Shown in pieces: positions 7,201 to 15,179 of a stretch of DNA of 64,000 nt. The notes under the pieces are model-generated. The model searched no databases and was not told the origin of the DNA. It worked only from the letters and a program-made list of their open reading frames with translations. The stretch is from Comamonas sp. B21-038 (lineage in GTDB: Bacteria > Pseudomonadota > Gammaproteobacteria > Burkholderiales > Burkholderiaceae_C): assembly GCF_022387135.1 (NCBI RefSeq), contig NZ_CP092462.1, forward strand, positions 4,278,001-4,342,000, in the 5' to 3' direction. Made by a program: the position numbers and the translations under genes. Within the stretch, counting starts at the first letter, position 1, and each line of letters starts with the position of its first letter.

Positions 7201-10138
7201 CCAACCGGGCTGCGCAGGTGCCATAGCGCATGTCTTCTCCAGAATTTCTAAAAACGCACAGACCCAGTTTTTTATACCCGTCCACAATCGGATCTGTGCA
7301 GTTGGGAACATTTCGTTCCGGATCCGATTGTCCCTCGCAGGAGGTCCGCACCCAATCGGGGGCCCTGGGTGCATTGACGACACAGGCAGAAACCAGTTCG
7401 GGCTCGCTACTCACCTGTTGGCACACGCTGTAGATACAACCGTTTTCTGGCGTCGCGACCTGCGGGGTGCAAGTGGCAGGGTTGGCGGGTGTGGGCGACG
7501 GCGGCAGCAGGCCTTCCTTGCCACGGGCCGGCGTGCAAAAACCCGATTCCGGTGGTTGAACCGGGGTGTTTTGGCACTCTGTGCCGACCCAGCCATTAGA
7601 AAAACTGGGTGCCACTGGCGTGCAGGAGGCCACGCCGCGCCAGGGGGTGGTGCGCCGCTCACAACTCAAGTCATAGTCAGGACCGATCCCCTCACTACAA
7701 GTGTTCGTCGGCGGGCCCCAGACGCTCTGGGCATCGGTGCAACTGACGGCATAGTCACCCTCGATGCCTGCCTGACAGTTGCGCGACGCAACCGTACTGC
7801 TCTGCGGTATGCCTCGGCCTGCGCACCGCACGTCGATGCGGCCCGGCTGGTCAGGCAGTGAACCGGGTTGGCAGGACGCGACCATTTCCGAAGCACTTTG
7901 CTGCGTGCATTCGGTGTAGGTGTTGCTCGCAGCGTCCCATGCCGGCGTGCTGGTCACTTGGCAGCTGTTGTCGGTCTCTCCTTCAAACCCATTGACTGCT
8001 TCGCGCGCACAACTGGTATGGCGAAAGCCGTTGGCCTGGGTGCCAGCTTCGCTGATGCACTGCTCTTCTGACACATAGCTTTCCTGGCGGTGGCTGCTGT
8101 CGCAATTGCTGTATTGCACCAAAGCCGTGTTGCCCCCAGCGGCCCGGATAGCGGCAGCCAGTTGGGGATGCAGGTTATTGCAGGTCAGTACCGGGCCGCT
8201 ATAGGCGGGAACGGCGACGCCTTCGCAAGCAATGGTGCCCACGCCCGGTACAAACTGGCCATTGCGGCTGCACATCGAGATGCCGACATCTTCTTGGCGG
8301 GGGCCATCGCACTCCACGTTGTAATCACCAGCCATGCCGGGGGTACAAGCCTGTACCACTTTCCAGCTGTCCCCGCCGCGCGGCTCCACCGTACAGCCGC
8401 TGGGAAAGGCTTCGCAGACCGACTTGTCCGTGGTCTTCAACTCCACTTCGCCCTGCGCCGGGTCTTTGTACCAGTAGAAGTAGCGCTTCTCGCGCACTTG
8501 AGTGGCTGTGGCCCGCGCCCAAGGCGTCTGGGTTTCGGTACTCCAAGTGGTGGTGAGCTTGTTACGGTACTGCTTTTTATTGATGTAGTTCCAACTCAGG
8601 CGCTGCTGGTGCAGGTTCTTGGTAACCGTGTGCCTGCCCTGGGCAGTCCAGTACTGGCGGGTGCTCATCAGGTCATTGCCGATCGAGGCCGGCGCTTTGC
8701 GGAAGATCTGCATGCTCTGGCTGACTTCCTTGCGCCACCAGATTAGATTGCCGTAATACCATTGTTGATAAAAGTTGTCCTTTTTAGCGACTCGCTTATA
8801 GATCGTCTCGGTCTTGGTGCCTCCCCCAGGCACCGTCACTCTCCAGCCAAGCCTGCAGCTGGCCAGTGCGTAATCGACATCGGCATCGTGCGCCAGGCGG
8901 TAGCCACTGACCGAACCATCGTAAATAGGACGCGGAATCAAGCCCTCTGGCGGCGTCAGACCCAGCGGCGGGCCGTCTTGCTGGCCGACCAGGGTCACGC
9001 CATCGATCTGCACCGGGCCTCTGCCCTTGGTCTCCTGGCCGGTGTTCCAGTAGCCGTCGGTGGTGACGATGGTGTAGTGGCGCTGGCAGGCGGAGATGAC
9101 GGGGTCGACAAAGGGCAGCATCGTGTCGTTGATGCTGTCGCTTTTGCCGGCGTAGTAGCGGCCCACACGGGCCAGGGCCTCGCGCGTGGGGGAGGTGCCC
9201 CCGGTTTTGGCGCTCTGGATGGTCTGGAACCAGGTCTGCTTGTCGGTGCCCCAGAAATCCTTCACCGGCAGGAAGTGGCTGTGCGCGCCCGAGCCGGGCT
9301 TGGCCACCGTCATGAAGCCGATGCGGAAGTTGTCGTTCAGCGTGCCAAAGGCCAGGCTGACGGAGGACTTGGCCATGTTGATGCGCGTGCGGTAGTAGCT
9401 GTACCAGATGGCAAAGTTGCGCTCTTTTGCCGCCGTGATCCTCACGCGCGACCAGCGCCCCGTCACACGACCATTGGGCACCCCGCTGACAAACATGTTG
9501 ACCAAGTCGCTGACTTGCACGCTGCCGTCATCGTCAAACAGTTTGGGCTCTGCGGGCCAGGTACAGGTTTCTTCGCGTTCCCAGCTGGGCATGGTGGGGA
9601 AGCGGCTGTCGCGAGGCGTCCAAACGAAGTGATAGGCACGCTGCGGTGGATCGACGTAGAGGTCACGGCTGCGCGTATTAGCGTCGTATGCCTGAAATGA
9701 GGTGGCGAGATTGACGACGCCCTGCGACTGGTCGTAGCCGTCCTTCCAAGCTGCGGAGAAAGTGGGCACGGGCATGTCGGTGGTGCCATCGGCCTGCTTG
9801 GGCAGCGGGTAGCTGGTATCGGGGTTGTAGTAAAGCGCGTTGCACAGCGCGCTTTTGTAGCCCACCGGGAAGTACTTGGTTTCACGCCGCTCCCAGCCAT
9901 CGGGCATGTGGCTCCATTTCATCGAATCCGAGGTGTCGAGCAGCAGCATCACATTGGGCTTGGTCTGGTCGCCCAGAATGCCCAGCGGGACATCGGCAAT
10001 ATCGACCGCATCGCTGGATGTGGAGTCGGCGGCTGCGTTACTGGCAAACAAGCCAGCCACTACGGTGGCAGCAGCGAGCATGGCCCACAGGCTTGCGGCC
10101 CGGGGCCATCGCAGCGGGGGTTTGAATTTTTGAAGCAT
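4262..10138 (-). CDS. pilY1: PilY1-type type IV pilus tip adhesin with cysteine-rich insertion
   Basis: A 1958-residue protein, far longer than Pseudomonas PilY1 (about 1160). ATG 10138 is preceded by AGGAGAGG. Residues 1-37 are a signal peptide. A von Willebrand A-like domain begins with the MIDAS motif DTSDS at 68-72. Residues about 570-1095 are an insertion with about three dozen cysteines and degenerate C-x2-G-x3-DY-x3-C units. Residues about 1400-1958 are the PilY1/PilC beta-propeller (YVGGNDGMLHAF, VGGFNKGGKGYYALD, YGGDLDGNVWRF). PilY1 primes pilus assembly with the minor pilins and acts in adhesion and surface sensing. It is the last gene of the minor pilin operon, 81 bases after pilX. 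Confidence 0.92.
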   Translation of the reverse strand: MLQKFKPPLRWPRAASLWAMLAAATVVAGLFASNAAADSTSSDAVDIADVPLGILGDQTKPNVMLLLDTSDSMKWSHMPDGWERRETKYFPVGYKSALCNALYYNPDTSYPLPKQADGTTDMPVPTFSAAWKDGYDQSQGVVNLATSFQAYDANTRSRDLYVDPPQRAYHFVWTPRDSRFPTMPSWEREETCTWPAEPKLFDDDGSVQVSDLVNMFVSGVPNGRVTGRWSRVRITAAKERNFAIWYSYYRTRINMAKSSVSLAFGTLNDNFRIGFMTVAKPGSGAHSHFLPVKDFWGTDKQTWFQTIQSAKTGGTSPTREALARVGRYYAGKSDSINDTMLPFVDPVISACQRHYTIVTTDGYWNTGQETKGRGPVQIDGVTLVGQQDGPPLGLTPPEGLIPRPIYDGSVSGYRLAHDADVDYALASCRLGWRVTVPGGGTKTETIYKRVAKKDNFYQQWYYGNLIWWRKEVSQSMQIFRKAPASIGNDLMSTRQYWTAQGRHTVTKNLHQQRLSWNYINKKQYRNKLTTTWSTETQTPWARATATQVREKRYFYWYKDPAQGEVELKTTDKSVCEAFPSGCTVEPRGGDSWKVVQACTPGMAGDYNVECDGPRQEDVGISMCSRNGQFVPGVGTIACEGVAVPAYSGPVLTCNNLHPQLAAAIRAAGGNTALVQYSNCDSSHRQESYVSEEQCISEAGTQANGFRHTSCAREAVNGFEGETDNSCQVTSTPAWDAASNTYTECTQQSASEMVASCQPGSLPDQPGRIDVRCAGRGIPQSSTVASRNCQAGIEGDYAVSCTDAQSVWGPPTNTCSEGIGPDYDLSCERRTTPWRGVASCTPVAPSFSNGWVGTECQNTPVQPPESGFCTPARGKEGLLPPSPTPANPATCTPQVATPENGCIYSVCQQVSSEPELVSACVVNAPRAPDWVRTSCEGQSDPERNVPNCTDPIVDGYKKLGLCVFRNSGEDMRYGTCAARLANLPFGPQPRPENDYVTSACYSFDGSTSDGVTYLQSEAEFAACEESTDANGVEYLCVKEGPVTIDVPQGELCVPGYNRYTRKVTDCSGVGVGSTEIYPTRPARCPAETCEEVTGRKKVYSGHRWTDHVTLTGTAETGRTLVSPPGRVAFNGDLESPAICYPLEPAQQLPPAGRPQPGTAPWAALPATHTRCGSLPCNEDHLNPATGGSSNSLADVAQYYYATDLRPGDENSTPRGWPNQVRPVGTGAEDDKATWQHMSTYVIGMGVSGTLKYHKDYKAGAGDFADLRSGLKTWPIWPREGANEESPESIDDFWHTAVNGRGLYFSANDPSAIQSGLAEVFADIRAALGSGGSVGVTSPITEAGNNFAYAATYRTGRWSGDLQAFEIGLSSGKRTQIEGWSAKDALDRRDLATDNRRILFMNGGRLAEFTYANLGSLRSHFEASAISTRLAQYAQMNDAQKEAAQGANLVNYLRGDRSLEDFALGDVRKLYRPRESRLGDIISSQPLYVGKPTRRYRDAGYAAYRLSQQNRRPMVYVGGNDGMLHAFHAETDLRKTETIGGRTVPVAAREAWAFVPTAVMPEMARLASVDYDSAHRYFVDGSPVVADIHDGSAWKTILVGGFNKGGKGYYALDITNPLQPQPLWEASLPEMGLSFGRPMVSKHPNGTWAVFLTSGYNNADGKNHVFVLNASTGATIAQMTTPSGTGLREINNYLRDPAGDNTTRLLYGGDLDGNVWRFQWDVAASQFQVQRVVRLTDDGGQPQPVTTRVELVQGGTQLPRILVATGRLFGPADMTDDKRQSIYGFDDKPEGYAMSGPAFRADLKKSELRATTDVTGKIVRTLRCASRDHAVCNDRRKGWYVDLPIDRERVNVNMLLAGTTLVVASNVPSDEPCLAGGYGWLNYLNFETGLAVNGNPEGGPAGEQVPDTMIVGNALTANRDGTVTSHIQTGVVGTPIDIVIPVATPKPQGKRISWREAVTN

Positions 10139-10219
10139 TTCCCTCTCCTTGGTTCTCGTCGTTGGCTGCTGCCCGGGAGTAAGGGCCATGCCAGGGGGCG
10201 CGCCTGCGCGCTGCCGTCA

Positions 10220-10804
10220 TCAATACACGGTCATCTGCACATAGCTCACGGTGGCGCGCGGGCCCACTGCACGCGCGCTGATGCGGTACATGGGCCGGTC
10301 ATTGCAGGGCACTACGCTGCCAGGGCTGTCGGATGAGCCGGGGCAGCCGGTGCCTTCGGGTGCCACGCACGATTGGCCTGCGGCATTCAGTGGGCCCGCT
10401 GCGCTGCACAGGCGATGGATCATGTAGCGCACTTCATTGCCCAAGCCGTCATCGGCGGTGGCTTGTTTGCCACTGGCATCCCATAGCAGCTCCTTGGCCG
10501 CGACCCTGGGGTCGAAGCTGGCAAAGTAGCCTGCGCCGGCGTTGTCACCGTCCAGCGCCGCGCCGTTTTGCGACAGCTGATCGAGTTGTGCCAGCCCATA
10601 CTCCAGGCCCAGGTCGGCACCGGTAGTGGCTGTTTGTTTGAGTGCCAGGCTGCCCGCGATGGAAGAGCCCGTCGTGGTGGTACGCACCAGCGCCAGGCTG
10701 GTGAGCGTCATTACCAAAAGCACGACCAGTGCGACCAGCAGCACGACGCCGCGTGCGCTGTGTGGACGCGTGGCGGGAAATGGTTGGCGGTATCGGATCG
10801 TCAT
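10220..10804 (-). CDS. pilX: Type IV pilus minor pilin PilX
   Basis: 194 residues. ATG 10804 overlaps the pilW stop in an ATGA junction. A 19-residue leader ends in ARG before the hydrophobic helix starting VVLLVALVVLL, the prepilin peptidase site. Position +5 of the mature protein is valine, not glutamate, as is usual for PilX/GspK-like pilins that cap the pilus tip complex. The rest is soluble, with several cysteines near the C-terminus (LCSAAG, SCVAPEGTGC, VVPCND). It works with PilV, PilW, FimT and PilY1 in pilus initiation at the inner membrane. Confidence 0.85.
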   Translation of the reverse strand: MTIRYRQPFPATRPHSARGVVLLVALVVLLVMTLTSLALVRTTTTGSSIAGSLALKQTATTGADLGLEYGLAQLDQLSQNGAALDGDNAGAGYFASFDPRVAAKELLWDASGKQATADDGLGNEVRYMIHRLCSAAGPLNAAGQSCVAPEGTGCPGSSDSPGSVVPCNDRPMYRISARAVGPRATVSYVQMTVY

Positions 10805-11991
10805 GGTGCTAGTTGCCCCCACAGGGTGTTGCGCAGCGGGATCACGCTTTCGTAGACGCGGTAGCGGTAGTGCTTCCAGTCCGAGTCGGGCGCGTCGTCA
10901 TCTGTCCAGAACTGCTTGCTGCCACTGGCCCAGCGTGGTGGGCTTTGGGTGACCTCGTCACGCTCGTATTGTGAGCTGCGTACTACCACCGCTATGCGTA
11001 CGGCAAGCACCTTCTCCCAGTCCGGTTCGGTGTTGGAGCCGGTCGACGACGGCGAAGCTGTCCACTCAGCCCGGTTGTCAATCTGGCCATCTCCGTTGAT
11101 GTCATAGCCATACTCCGCCTGAAACCTGAGCACATCGTGTGCGACAGACACACTGCTCTCGCTGGTCTCGTTCAGAAAGTTGTAATAGACCAGCTCATTG
11201 CCCTGCAGGCTCCAGACGTGCAACTGCGGCTCGGGACCCAGGTTGTAAAGCGCCCCTTCACCCGGGCTGGTGGTGCCGCCATCTAGCATGTTGCGGCGGC
11301 TGCCGCCGTTAAAACGAGGGGTTACGCTCGTTCCGGTGTAGAAGTTGCTATAGCTTCCGGCACCCTGGCTCACGCGCTTGTCGGGATAGGGTTCGCTGCC
11401 CGAATCCGTAGCCACCGTGGAGCGGGCGCCAGCGGTGATTTCCATCAGCAAGCACTCTTGGGTATTGGTGTCTGAGGTACCCACGGCCACATCGCCGGCA
11501 TGCAAGCCGGCATTGGATTTCTCCATGCTGAAGACGCCGTTGGCACTGGCCTCGTAGCGTGAGCCCATCACCATGTTGGCGGACGAGCCGGTGAGCACCC
11601 ACAACTGCGTATTTCCACTGGTGGCTGTGATACGCACAGGCACTAGCGGGAACGTAAAGGCGCGGCCATTGTTATGCGCCTGCACCGAGCAGCCCAAATG
11701 CCGAGGCTCCATCGAAGCAAAGCCCAGGCCGGCGGAGCGAATATCACGCTCGATGCTGAATAGCGCCAATGCGCCAGCGGTTTGGGCGTTGCTCACAGAG
11801 GAGACCGTACGGCGCTGCTTCTCTGACACGCCATAGAGCTGGTAGATGACAAGCATGCTGGCCAGGCCAATAGCTAGGCCAATCAGGATTTCGATGATGG
11901 AAAAACCAGCTTGGCCTTGTAGCGAGCGTTGCGGATGGCGGCATCCTGCAAGCCGGATCCGTTGCAACCAGGCCATGCTGCCTGTGTCCAT
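10801..11991 (-). CDS. pilW: Type IV pilus minor pilin PilW
   Basis: 396 residues from ATG 11991; in-frame ATGs at 12012 (inside pilV) and 11976 are alternatives. After a basic leader the prepilin cleavage site is QAG before FSIIEILIGLAIGLAS, with the conserved glutamate at +5. The large C-terminal pilin domain (SIERDIRSAGLGFAS and beyond) is typical of PilW/GspJ-like minor pilins. It follows pilV by about ten bases and overlaps pilX by four, which indicates tight co-translation. The product belongs to the pilus initiation complex. Confidence 0.87.
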   Translation of the reverse strand: MDTGSMAWLQRIRLAGCRHPQRSLQGQAGFSIIEILIGLAIGLASMLVIYQLYGVSEKQRRTVSSVSNAQTAGALALFSIERDIRSAGLGFASMEPRHLGCSVQAHNNGRAFTFPLVPVRITATSGNTQLWVLTGSSANMVMGSRYEASANGVFSMEKSNAGLHAGDVAVGTSDTNTQECLLMEITAGARSTVATDSGSEPYPDKRVSQGAGSYSNFYTGTSVTPRFNGGSRRNMLDGGTTSPGEGALYNLGPEPQLHVWSLQGNELVYYNFLNETSESSVSVAHDVLRFQAEYGYDINGDGQIDNRAEWTASPSSTGSNTEPDWEKVLAVRIAVVVRSSQYERDEVTQSPPRWASGSKQFWTDDDAPDSDWKHYRYRVYESVIPLRNTLWGQLAP

Positions 11992-12001
11992 AGGATGGAG
12001 G

Positions 12002-12526
12002 CTAGTGCACATAGGCCTGAATCTGGTAATTGCGCAATGCCGCGTCCTGCGGAGACAGCCAGCACAGCGTGACCGTCACTTGGTTCAACCCATTGCTGGT
12101 ATTCACCAAAATCTGCTGCCTTGTCGGCACTCCACCTGGGAGGCCCTGCACATGTTGTGGGCCACCTCGCGCGGCAGACAGCAAATTGAGGACGTCGACG
12201 TTTTCTGCCTGCTTCCCGCTGAAACTGCAAAGCTCCAGGCTGCCATCCGGCTGGTGCTGCATATTTTGCAGAGATGCAGCCAGCGCCTCAGGCGAGCTGC
12301 GATCCACCCGAAGCGAGATGGCCTGCACAATCTGGGCTGCATACATGCCTGCCTCAGTGCGGTAATGCGCCTGGCCCGACCAGTTGACCGATCGCGCAGT
12401 AAGCCCGGCAATGCCCAGAATGCCAAACACGATGATCATGATGGCGACCAATGACTCGATCAGCATCATGCCCCGCTGGCCACTTGCCGCCGCATATGCA
12501 GGCGCGGTCATACGAGGCATCAGCAT
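12002..12526 (-). CDS. pilV: Type IV pilus minor pilin PilV
   Basis: 174 residues. A 19-residue leader ends in GQRG before MMLIESLVAIMIIVFGILG, matching PilV/GspI-like prepilins, with glutamate at +5. The start ATG 12526 lies inside the end of the fimT-like gene, overlapping by seven bases. The C-terminal half ends VTVTLCWLSPQD, a segment common in PilV. It is part of the minor pilin set that primes pilus assembly and connects to PilY1. Confidence 0.85.
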   Translation of the reverse strand: MLMPRMTAPAYAAASGQRGMMLIESLVAIMIIVFGILGIAGLTARSVNWSGQAHYRTEAGMYAAQIVQAISLRVDRSSPEALAASLQNMQHQPDGSLELCSFSGKQAENVDVLNLLSAARGGPQHVQGLPGGVPTRQQILVNTSNGLNQVTVTLCWLSPQDAALRNYQIQAYVH

Positions 12527-13020
12527 TTCCGGTTGTCTCCGTCGGCACTGACCGCTGGGTCACACATGCGCACCTGGCCACCGGGCGAGATAAGCACGCG
12601 CAGACAGCGCTGGGCGCCACTGTCTTCGAGACAGGTCGCATTGGTGGGCTTGAAGTTCACCGCATTGGCTTGCGGGGTCCGGCCCACGCTGTCAAAGGTG
12701 ACGGTGCTTTGTTCCGCCTCCACAGTCAGGCCGGTTGCACTTTCCACGGTTTTGCTGGCGATTTGTGAGTTGCCTACCGTGACTGTCCAGCCCAGGTTGC
12801 TGTCAGTCATGCCAAGGGCCACATAGGCATTGCGGCGCAGCGCTTCGGCCCGCGCCAGTTGCGCACCATCGTAGTAGGCTTGGGCGGCCGCGCGGATTTT
12901 GGAATCGAGGATGTAAACGGAGACCGATGGAATCGCCAACAACAGCAAAAAGACGGTGAGGGCCAAGCCCACCATCAGCTCGATCAGGGTAACGCCTTGG
13001 CTATAGCGAAACGTAGCCAT
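12520..13020 (-). CDS. FimT/GspH-type minor pilin
   Basis: 166 residues from ATG 13020, which follows GGGAGCTGCTG and overlaps the upstream stop as TGATG. A nine-residue leader ends in SQG before VTLIELMVGLALTVF, a clean class III prepilin site with glutamate at +5. The mature part shows the GspH/FimT pattern (AQAYYDGAQLARAEALRRN and VTFDSVGR) with a C-terminal cysteine. In Pseudomonas the equivalent position holds FimU or FimT; FimT-like proteins can also bind DNA during uptake. Which of the two this is cannot be settled from sequence alone. Confidence 0.83.
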   Translation of the reverse strand: MATFRYSQGVTLIELMVGLALTVFLLLLAIPSVSVYILDSKIRAAAQAYYDGAQLARAEALRRNAYVALGMTDSNLGWTVTVGNSQIASKTVESATGLTVEAEQSTVTFDSVGRTPQANAVNFKPTNATCLEDSGAQRCLRVLISPGGQVRMCDPAVSADGDNRKC

Positions 13021-13514
13021 CAGCAGCTCCCGTCTCTTCGGATGGACCAGCAGCCCGTGCCTTTGGTCCAGCCAGGTGGCACGCTGGCGGTATTGCGGGC
13101 ACCTTCGTGGGTCAGGACAAATTCGAAGCCCAACATAGATCCCTTGCCGGTTGCCCTGACGGTGTAGCTGCTCCCCCGCGGATCGCACCTGTAGCCCCAG
13201 CGTTTGGTATCCGATGGCTGGGCAGCTATCTTGCTTTCACAAGCATTTCGGTACGTCCGGTTATCCTGGTAGAACTGCTCCATCTTGGCGCCCATATCGG
13301 CCAACGGAGTGATGCCTTCCACAATCTGGCCCCGCTTGATGTACTCGCTGTAGCTGGGCAAGGCAATCGCCGACAGAATCGCCACAATGGCGACCACAAT
13401 CATGACCTCGATCAGCGTGAAGCCGCGCCGCGCGGGCGCGATTGCCAGACGCACGGCACGGCGGCTTGCAGGTTGAGCCGGCAGCCGTTGGCCTACTGCT
13501 TGAAACACCATCAT
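13020..13514 (-). CDS. pilE: PilE-like type IV pilin
   Basis: 164 residues from ATG 13514, preceded by AGGGAGGG at good spacing. The leader is long, about 33 residues and basic, ending in ARRG before [19 protein letters not shown], the canonical cleavage and N-methylation site with glutamate at +5. The body ([20 protein letters not shown], then YQDNRTY) is typical of PilE minor pilins. A cysteine pair (NACES and YRCDPRG) and a C-terminal cysteine may form disulfides. As the first gene of the operon it precedes the fimT-like gene, a different order from Pseudomonas, where pilE is last. Confidence 0.85.
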   Translation of the reverse strand: MMVFQAVGQRLPAQPASRRAVRLAIAPARRGFTLIEVMIVVAIVAILSAIALPSYSEYIKRGQIVEGITPLADMGAKMEQFYQDNRTYRNACESKIAAQPSDTKRWGYRCDPRGSSYTVRATGKGSMLGFEFVLTHEGARNTASVPPGWTKGTGCWSIRRDGSC

Positions 13515-13637
13515 GACACCCTCCCTCACCCGCTTGCGCGTGGCGCTGCAATCCTCTAGTCCATTGGATGAAGAGATCGCATTGAGGCATGGAGATGAGC
13601 AGCCACCGACCCAATCATCAATAGAATTTATTGATAT

Positions 13638-13660
13638 TTAGAAATTCATATTATTTCTAA
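13638..13660. promoter_or_regulatory. Palindrome in the pilus operon leader
   Basis: TTAGAAAT (13638-13645) and ATTTCTAA (13653-13660) form a perfect 8-bp inverted repeat with a 7-base spacer, about 125 bases upstream of the pilE start in AT-rich DNA. It is a candidate operator or a weak hairpin. No regulator can be named. Confidence 0.4.
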
Positions 13661-14131
13661 CAAGGCCGCATCATAGGGGATGCCCGGTGGTTTCTTACCA
13701 ATAACTTACGTCAATAGATATACCAAGATTCAATAACTACGCTGAAGATCAGCGCTGAGTCACGGGCCAGCGGCTCGGCGCTTGGCCGCACCGACATCTG
13801 CAGGCAAGGAAGTTTTGATAGCAACGCAGGCAACAAATCATCAGACGCTGGCGTCCACACCGGCAGAGAGCCGCGCCCAGCCCGTAGCCCGGCTTTGCGT
13901 GGCGTCGCGGCGCAATGTTGATACATTCAATTTCATGTATCTGCTCACAAAATCCAAAATGCCGTTGCAAATGTGCATCTTGAGAAAGATCAAGCTTACA
14001 GATGCGCTGCGGTGGAAGACCACGAGGACAGCCCCGACCACAGCGGCAGTGCAAAGGACCGCCGGTGCAAACCGAGGAGGTAACGCAGCCGGTCGGCTTT
14101 GGCGCAGCCGCTAAGAAGCCGGGTGCAGCAT

Positions 14132-14167
14132 ACACGCTGCCTGCGTTGGCGCAGGGACAGGCAGCGT
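14132..14167 (-). terminator. Hairpin downstream of znuA
   Basis: CACGCTGCCTG (14132-14142) and CAGGCAGCGTG (14157-14167) form a perfect 11-bp stem with a 14-base loop, 20 bases after the znuA stop. There is no U-tract on the minus strand, so it may be an mRNA-stabilising end rather than an intrinsic terminator. Confidence 0.45.
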
Positions 14168-14186
14168 GCTCTGCAACCAGCGTTGG

Positions 14187-15179
14187 TCAGCCCGCTTGCA
14201 AGGCCTTGAGCAAGGTGGCAGCGTTGGTCTCGACCATGTCGATATAGGTGGCAGCGGGGCCACCTGCAGGCGACAGCGCATCGGAGTAGAGCCGGCCACC
14301 AATGGCAGCACCCGTCTCGCGCGACAGCTGCTCGAGCAGGCGCGGGTCGGAGATGTTCTCCAGGAAAATGGCGCCGATGCGCTCTTCGCGCACCTGCTTG
14401 ACCAGCGCCGCCATGTCGCGGGCGGAGGGCTCGGATTCAGTCGACAGGCCGCGCACCGGCACAAAGCGCAGGCCATAGGCCTGGGCAAAGTAGCCAAAGG
14501 CATCGTGGGTGCTGACGACGGTGCGCCGCGCTGCGGGCACGGCGGCAAAGCGCTGGCGCAGGCTGGCATCCAGCGCAGTCAGGCGGGCAATGTACTGGGT
14601 GGCCTGCTGGTCGTAGCGGGCCGCGTTGGCCGGGTCTGCCGTGGCCAGGCCCTTGGCGATATTGCGCACATAGACGATGGCGTTTTTCACGTCCTGCCAG
14701 GCATGGGGGTCATTGGGGCCATGGTGGTGGCCGTGCCCATGGTCGTGGTCATGCCCCGCCTTGTTAGCGCCGTGGTCATGCCCGGGGTCCTGTTTGTGAT
14801 CGTGTCCTTGGCCCTTGGGCAAGGCGCGTACCGCAATGCCCTGCGATGCGATGATCTCCTGGCCTTGGAAGCCTGCGGCCTTCTTGAGGCGCGGCAACCA
14901 ACCCTCAAAATCCAGGCCATTGGCCACCAGCACCTTGGCCTGCTGCAGCTGGCGCGCCTGCTGCGGCGTGGGCTCAAACACATGGGCATCGCCGTCGGCG
15001 CCGACGAGCGCAGAGACGGTCACCAAGTCACCGCCCACCTGGCGCGTCAGATCCTGCAAGATGGAAAAACTGGCCACGACGGGCAGCGGCTGGCCCGCAG
15101 CCCAGACGGCGCTGGCCGGCAAGGCGCTGGTCAGCGCCAGCCCCAGCATCGCGCGGCGGTTCAGGTAAAAGTTGCTCAT
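14187..15179 (-). CDS. znuA: Zinc ABC transporter substrate-binding protein ZnuA
   Basis: 330 residues, cluster A-I metal-binding protein. Residues 1-28 are a signal peptide (ALPASAVWA). Metal ligands typical of the family are visible: histidine in DAHVFEP near residue 65, DPHAW after the loop, STHDAFGYF near 220, and an acidic residue near the end. A histidine/aspartate-rich loop at about 122-157 (GHDHDHGHGHHHG) marks it as a zinc rather than manganese binder. It captures Zn2+ in the periplasm for the ZnuB permease. The start overlaps the znuB stop (ATGA). The operon begins at the Zur box at 17005-17020, so zinc-dependent repression is expected. Confidence 0.92.
   Translation of the reverse strand: MSNFYLNRRAMLGLALTSALPASAVWAAGQPLPVVASFSILQDLTRQVGGDLVTVSALVGADGDAHVFEPTPQQARQLQQAKVLVANGLDFEGWLPRLKKAAGFQGQEIIASQGIAVRALPKGQGHDHKQDPGHDHGANKAGHDHDHGHGHHHGPNDPHAWQDVKNAIVYVRNIAKGLATADPANAARYDQQATQYIARLTALDASLRQRFAAVPAARRTVVSTHDAFGYFAQAYGLRFVPVRGLSTESEPSARDMAALVKQVREERIGAIFLENISDPRLLEQLSRETGAAIGGRLYSDALSPAGGPAATYIDMVETNAATLLKALQAG

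Larger units (their letters stand above)
13515..14186. other. Intergenic region upstream of the pilus operon
   Basis: About 670 bases without a convincing gene lie between the znuA stop and pilE. The right part holds a hairpin after znuA. The stretch 13610-13740 is AT-rich and should hold the pilus operon promoter. A cysteine-rich minus frame (13749-14135) has no ribosome site, domain or coding character and was not accepted. Confidence 0.5.

Noticed and set aside
13749-14135. Cysteine-rich 128-residue minus frame between znuA and the pilus operon
   Set aside because: No ribosome site, odd composition (C and R rich), and it covers a region with the features of non-coding DNA.
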